Source: Mayfieldus profundus
GTDB lineage: Bacteria > Actinomycetota > Thermoleophilia > Solirubrobacterales > 70-9
Direction: 5' to 3'
DNA length: 6,475 nt
Assembly: GCA_038040325.1 (NCBI GenBank)
Contig: JBBPIM010000066.1
Span: forward strand, 1 to 6,475
Shown here in pieces: positions 5,151 to 6,475 of the stretch. Both the position numbers and the translations under genes were made by a program. The notes under the pieces are model-generated. The model saw only the letters and a program-made list of their open reading frames with translations. It searched no databases and was not told the origin of the DNA. The number at the start of each line of letters is the position of its first letter. Within the stretch, counting starts at the first letter, position 1.

Positions 5151-5746
5151 CCGGGCGAACCGGGGGATCGGCCCGCGGCCGCGGCGGCCATCGCGCCGGC
5201 TGCGGCCGCGTCGTCCAGGCCCTCGCTCGCCAGCCGGCGCCAGGTCCAGAAGTCCAGCGACAGGGCGACCATCGCGCGCGTGTGCTTACCCCCGTCCAGG
5301 CCGGCGGAGAGGGCATCGGCCAGCCCGCCGAGCTGGACGTCCATGGTCTCGGCCAGCAGGGCGTCCAGCGCGGGCACCAACGTGCGATCGCGCTGCACCG
5401 CCGTCGACATCGGCTCGGTCGCGCGGTACCTCGAGTAGAACAGCTCGAGCACCGCCTGCAGCCGCTCTCGCGGATCGGCGATTTCCATTGCGGGCGCGGG
5501 ATCCGGCGGCGGGTTGGCGGCCAGGAAGTGTCCCTGGCACGCCGCGAACAGCTCGGTGTCCTGGGGGAAGTGGTTGTAGACGGTGACCCGCTGGACGCCG
5601 GCGCGCCGCGCGATCTCGGCGACCGTCGTCCGCGCCGGCCCAACCTCCTGGTGCAGGTCCATGGTGGCCGCGACGATCCGTTCGCGGGTGGCCGCCTGGC
5701 GCTCCGCACGCGCCTTCAGCTCGTATTTTCGCCTTTCACTTGACAT
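5126..5746 (-). CDS. TetR/AcrR-family transcriptional regulator (206 aa)
   Basis: A ligand-responsive repressor. The N-terminal DNA-binding domain begins with the helix ATRERIVAATMDLHQEVG (19-36). The helix-turn-helix TTVAEIARRAGVQRVTVYNHF follows at 40-60, then PQDTELFAACQGHFLAANP to 79. Residues 90-190 form the helical ligand-binding and dimerisation domain (LELFYSRYR at 100-108, ALSLDFWTWRRL at 161-172). The length is typical. ATG at 5746 begins MSSERRKYE. No Shine-Dalgarno precedes it, so it may be translated leaderless. The gene is divergent from the cupin across 70 bases that contain the cupin promoter and an imperfect dyad, the usual layout for a TetR protein controlling its neighbour and itself. 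The last seven codons lie in a large hairpin and look like a late addition to the C-terminus. The ligand cannot be predicted. Confidence 0.92.
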   Translation of the reverse strand: MSSERRKYELKARAERQAATRERIVAATMDLHQEVGPARTTVAEIARRAGVQRVTVYNHFPQDTELFAACQGHFLAANPPPDPAPAMEIADPRERLQAVLELFYSRYRATEPMSTAVQRDRTLVPALDALLAETMDVQLGGLADALSAGLDGGKHTRAMVALSLDFWTWRRLASEGLDDAAAAGAMAAAAAGRSPGSPGEDGIRPA

Positions 5747-5768
5747 AGCGTTTAACGAACTTTACCGT
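5740..5768 (+). promoter_or_regulatory. Sigma70-type promoter of the cupin gene
   Basis: A consensus TTGACA -35 (5740-5745) is followed by a 17-base spacer and a TACCGT -10 (5763-5768, TAnnnT). Transcription would start near 5775, leaving a leader of about 40 bases before the ATG. The -35 box overlaps the divergent tetR start codon, so bound TetR could control both genes. Confidence 0.6.
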
Positions 5769-5771
5769 ATG
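5744..5771. promoter_or_regulatory. Candidate TetR operator (imperfect 28-bp dyad)
   Basis: The half-sites CATAGCGTTTA (5744-5754) and, read on the other strand, CATACGGTAAA (5771-5761) match at 7 of 11 positions, with CATA/TATG ends. The dyad covers the spacer and -10 box of the cupin promoter and the tetR start codon. A 10-base direct repeat, TTTAACG/TTTACCG (5751 and 5761), overlaps it. This placement suits a repressor site, but the symmetry is modest. Confidence 0.35.
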
Positions 5772-5804
5772 CCCACATCGCTGTACACGACGTTCACTCA
5801 AAGT

Positions 5805-5810
5805 AAGGAG
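5805..5810 (+). promoter_or_regulatory. Shine-Dalgarno of the cupin gene
   Basis: AAGGAG sits 6 bases before the ATG at 5817. It fixes this start over an upstream open extension to 5583 that would run back through the promoter and the tetR gene. Confidence 0.85.
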
Positions 5811-5816
5811 CCTCTC

Positions 5817-6299
5817 ATGCGGACGATCTCCCCCACCGACGGCGACCGCGCCGACTTCCCCCGACTCGGTAACCGCTACCTGCTGAGCGGAGAGGACACC
5901 GGCGGCCAGTTCGCGCTCATCGAGCACACGATCCCGCCGCGCGCGCTTGCCGCGCCCACGCACGTCCACCAGAACGAGGATGAGTACTCCTTCGTCCTCA
6001 GCGGCAGGGTGGGCGTCCAGGTGGGCGACGAGGTAGCCGAGGCCGGCCCGGGGGAGTTGGTGGCCAAGCCGCGCGGTGTGCCGCACGCGTTCTGGAACGC
6101 CGGGGACGAGGAGGCGCGACTGCTCGAGCTGATCTCCCCGCCCGCGTTCGCGGGCTACTTCGCCGAGATGGCGCCGGTGCTGGCCATCGAGGGCGAGCCT
6201 GACTTCCAGACGCTCGGCGAGATCCAGGAGCGCTACGCCCTCTCGATGGACCTCGACTCGATCGGACCCCTGACGGAGCGCCACGGGCTACGGCAGTAG
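5817..6299 (+). CDS. Cupin-domain protein (160 aa)
   Basis: A single-domain cupin, a beta-barrel protein that usually binds one divalent metal; many are dioxygenases or isomerases, others only sense ligands. Both signature motifs are complete. Motif 1 has His49, His51, Glu56 and Gly63 (THVHQNEDEYSFVLSG). Motif 2 is G79-x5-P85-x-G87-x2-H90-x3-N94 (GELVAKPRGVPHAFWN). The metal ligands are therefore probably His49, His51, Glu56 and His90. After the barrel, residues 108-160 form a helical tail (PAFAGYFAEMAPVLAIEG ... ERYALSMDLDSIGPLTERHG), as in quercetinase-like cupin_2 proteins of actinobacteria. There is no signal peptide, so it is cytosolic. It has its own promoter and a strong ribosome-binding site and faces away from tetR, which probably represses it. 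A hairpin terminator follows 18 bases after the stop. The substrate is unknown; oxidation of an aromatic or detoxification is only a guess. Confidence 0.9.
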   Translation: MRTISPTDGDRADFPRLGNRYLLSGEDTGGQFALIEHTIPPRALAAPTHVHQNEDEYSFVLSGRVGVQVGDEVAEAGPGELVAKPRGVPHAFWNAGDEEARLLELISPPAFAGYFAEMAPVLAIEGEPDFQTLGEIQERYALSMDLDSIGPLTERHGLRQ

Positions 6300-6316
6300 C
6301 CCGTGGGAGGCGAGTC

Positions 6317-6346
6317 GAAGGATTCGGCGTCCGTGCCGAATCCTTC
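6317..6346. terminator. Bidirectional hairpin terminator between cupin and acyl-CoA dehydrogenase
   Basis: Positions 6317-6328 (GAAGGATTCGGC) pair perfectly with 6335-6346 around a 6-base loop. It sits between two convergent genes, 18 bases after the cupin stop and 6 bases beyond the acyl-CoA dehydrogenase stop. There is no clear T-tract on either side, as is common in high-GC actinobacteria. The position makes a shared terminator likely. Confidence 0.7.
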
Positions 6347-6352
6347 CCGGCG

Positions 6353-6475
6353 CTACGCCACGGCGGCTGCGGGCTCCTCGGCGCGGCGGGGCATCAGCAC
6401 CTCGCGGGCGATCACCAGGCGCTGGATCTGGGACGTGCCCTCGTAGAGCTGCATGATCTTCGCGTCGCGCATGAG
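6353..6475 (-). CDS. Acyl-CoA dehydrogenase, C-terminal 40 residues (partial)
   Basis: The minus strand is open from the window edge to TAG at 6353-6355 and gives 40 residues containing RDAKIMQLYEGTSQIQRLVI followed by AREVL. This is the hallmark C-terminal motif of FAD-dependent acyl-CoA dehydrogenases, which make trans-2-enoyl-CoA in the first step of beta-oxidation and pass electrons to ETF. The Glu of YEGT corresponds to the catalytic base Glu376 of medium-chain acyl-CoA dehydrogenase, so this copy probably is active. The tail after the motif (MPRRAEEPAAAVA) is short and Ala-rich, as is usual. The rest of the gene lies beyond the right edge. It belongs to the same pathway as the hydratase and dehydrogenase genes but is a separate transcript, behind its own terminator. 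Confidence 0.93.
   Translation of the reverse strand, partial: LMRDAKIMQLYEGTSQIQRLVIAREVLMPRRAEEPAAAVA

Noticed and set aside
5764..5801. A sigma70 promoter for tetR on the minus strand
   Set aside because: TACGGT at 5769-5764 could be a -10 box, but no acceptable -35 lies at the right distance, so I did not call it.
5583..5816. Longer cupin reading frame starting inside the tetR gene
   Set aside because: It would run antisense through tetR and through the promoter; the ATG at 5817 has a strong Shine-Dalgarno and the product begins just before the cupin fold.
1..6475. CRISPR arrays, tRNA or rRNA genes, transposases, attachment sites
   Set aside because: No spaced direct repeats, cloverleaf-type sequences, transposase motifs or flanking duplications were seen; the genes are metabolic and regulatory.

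Overview
The window is GC-rich bacterial chromosomal DNA of actinobacterial character. Codon third positions are strongly G/C, GTG starts are frequent, and genes are tightly packed. The 81-938 protein and the HCDH_C/crotonase fusion remind me of Thermoleophilia/Solirubrobacterales genomes, but that placement is recollection, not a search result. A run of exactly 100 N (3123-3222) is an assembly gap, so this is a draft or metagenome scaffold.

Layout. (1) 81-938 (+) is an unrecognised 285-aa protein, possibly coupled to an upstream gene whose last codons run to 84. (2) 939-1252 (+) holds a candidate promoter, a perfect AGGAGG and a 67-aa small ORF carrying a very GC-rich 16-bp hairpin. Its TAG stop shares a CTAG tetranucleotide with the stop of the convergent sirtuin. 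(3) 1249-5062 (-) is a compact gene array. Read in its transcription direction it is PadR regulator, SRPBCC protein, 3-hydroxyacyl-CoA dehydrogenase, [gap], HCDH_C-crotonase fusion, sirtuin. Junctions are overlapping or short wherever they can be seen. (4) 5126-5746 (-) is a TetR regulator, separated from padR by a large imperfect hairpin that contains the tetR stop codon in its loop. (5) 5817-6299 (+) is a small cupin divergent from tetR, with a good sigma70-type promoter in the 70-bp divergent region. (6) 6317-6346 is a perfect hairpin, the likely shared terminator between the cupin and a convergent acyl-CoA dehydrogenase. Only the last 40 residues of that dehydrogenase are inside the window (6353-6475).

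Function. The core is acyl-CoA beta-oxidation. An acyl-CoA dehydrogenase (edge), an enoyl-CoA hydratase domain with both catalytic glutamates and an NAD-dependent 3-hydroxyacyl-CoA dehydrogenase with its full catalytic set supply three consecutive steps. Together the dehydrogenase gene (NAD domain + C domain) and the fusion gene (C domain + crotonase) contain the modules of FadB-type multifunctional proteins, but split and in permuted order. The sirtuin that follows by 2 nt may reverse lysine acylation caused by acyl-CoAs. PadR probably controls the array, and TetR probably controls the cupin and itself. No mobile element, CRISPR array, rRNA or tRNA was seen.
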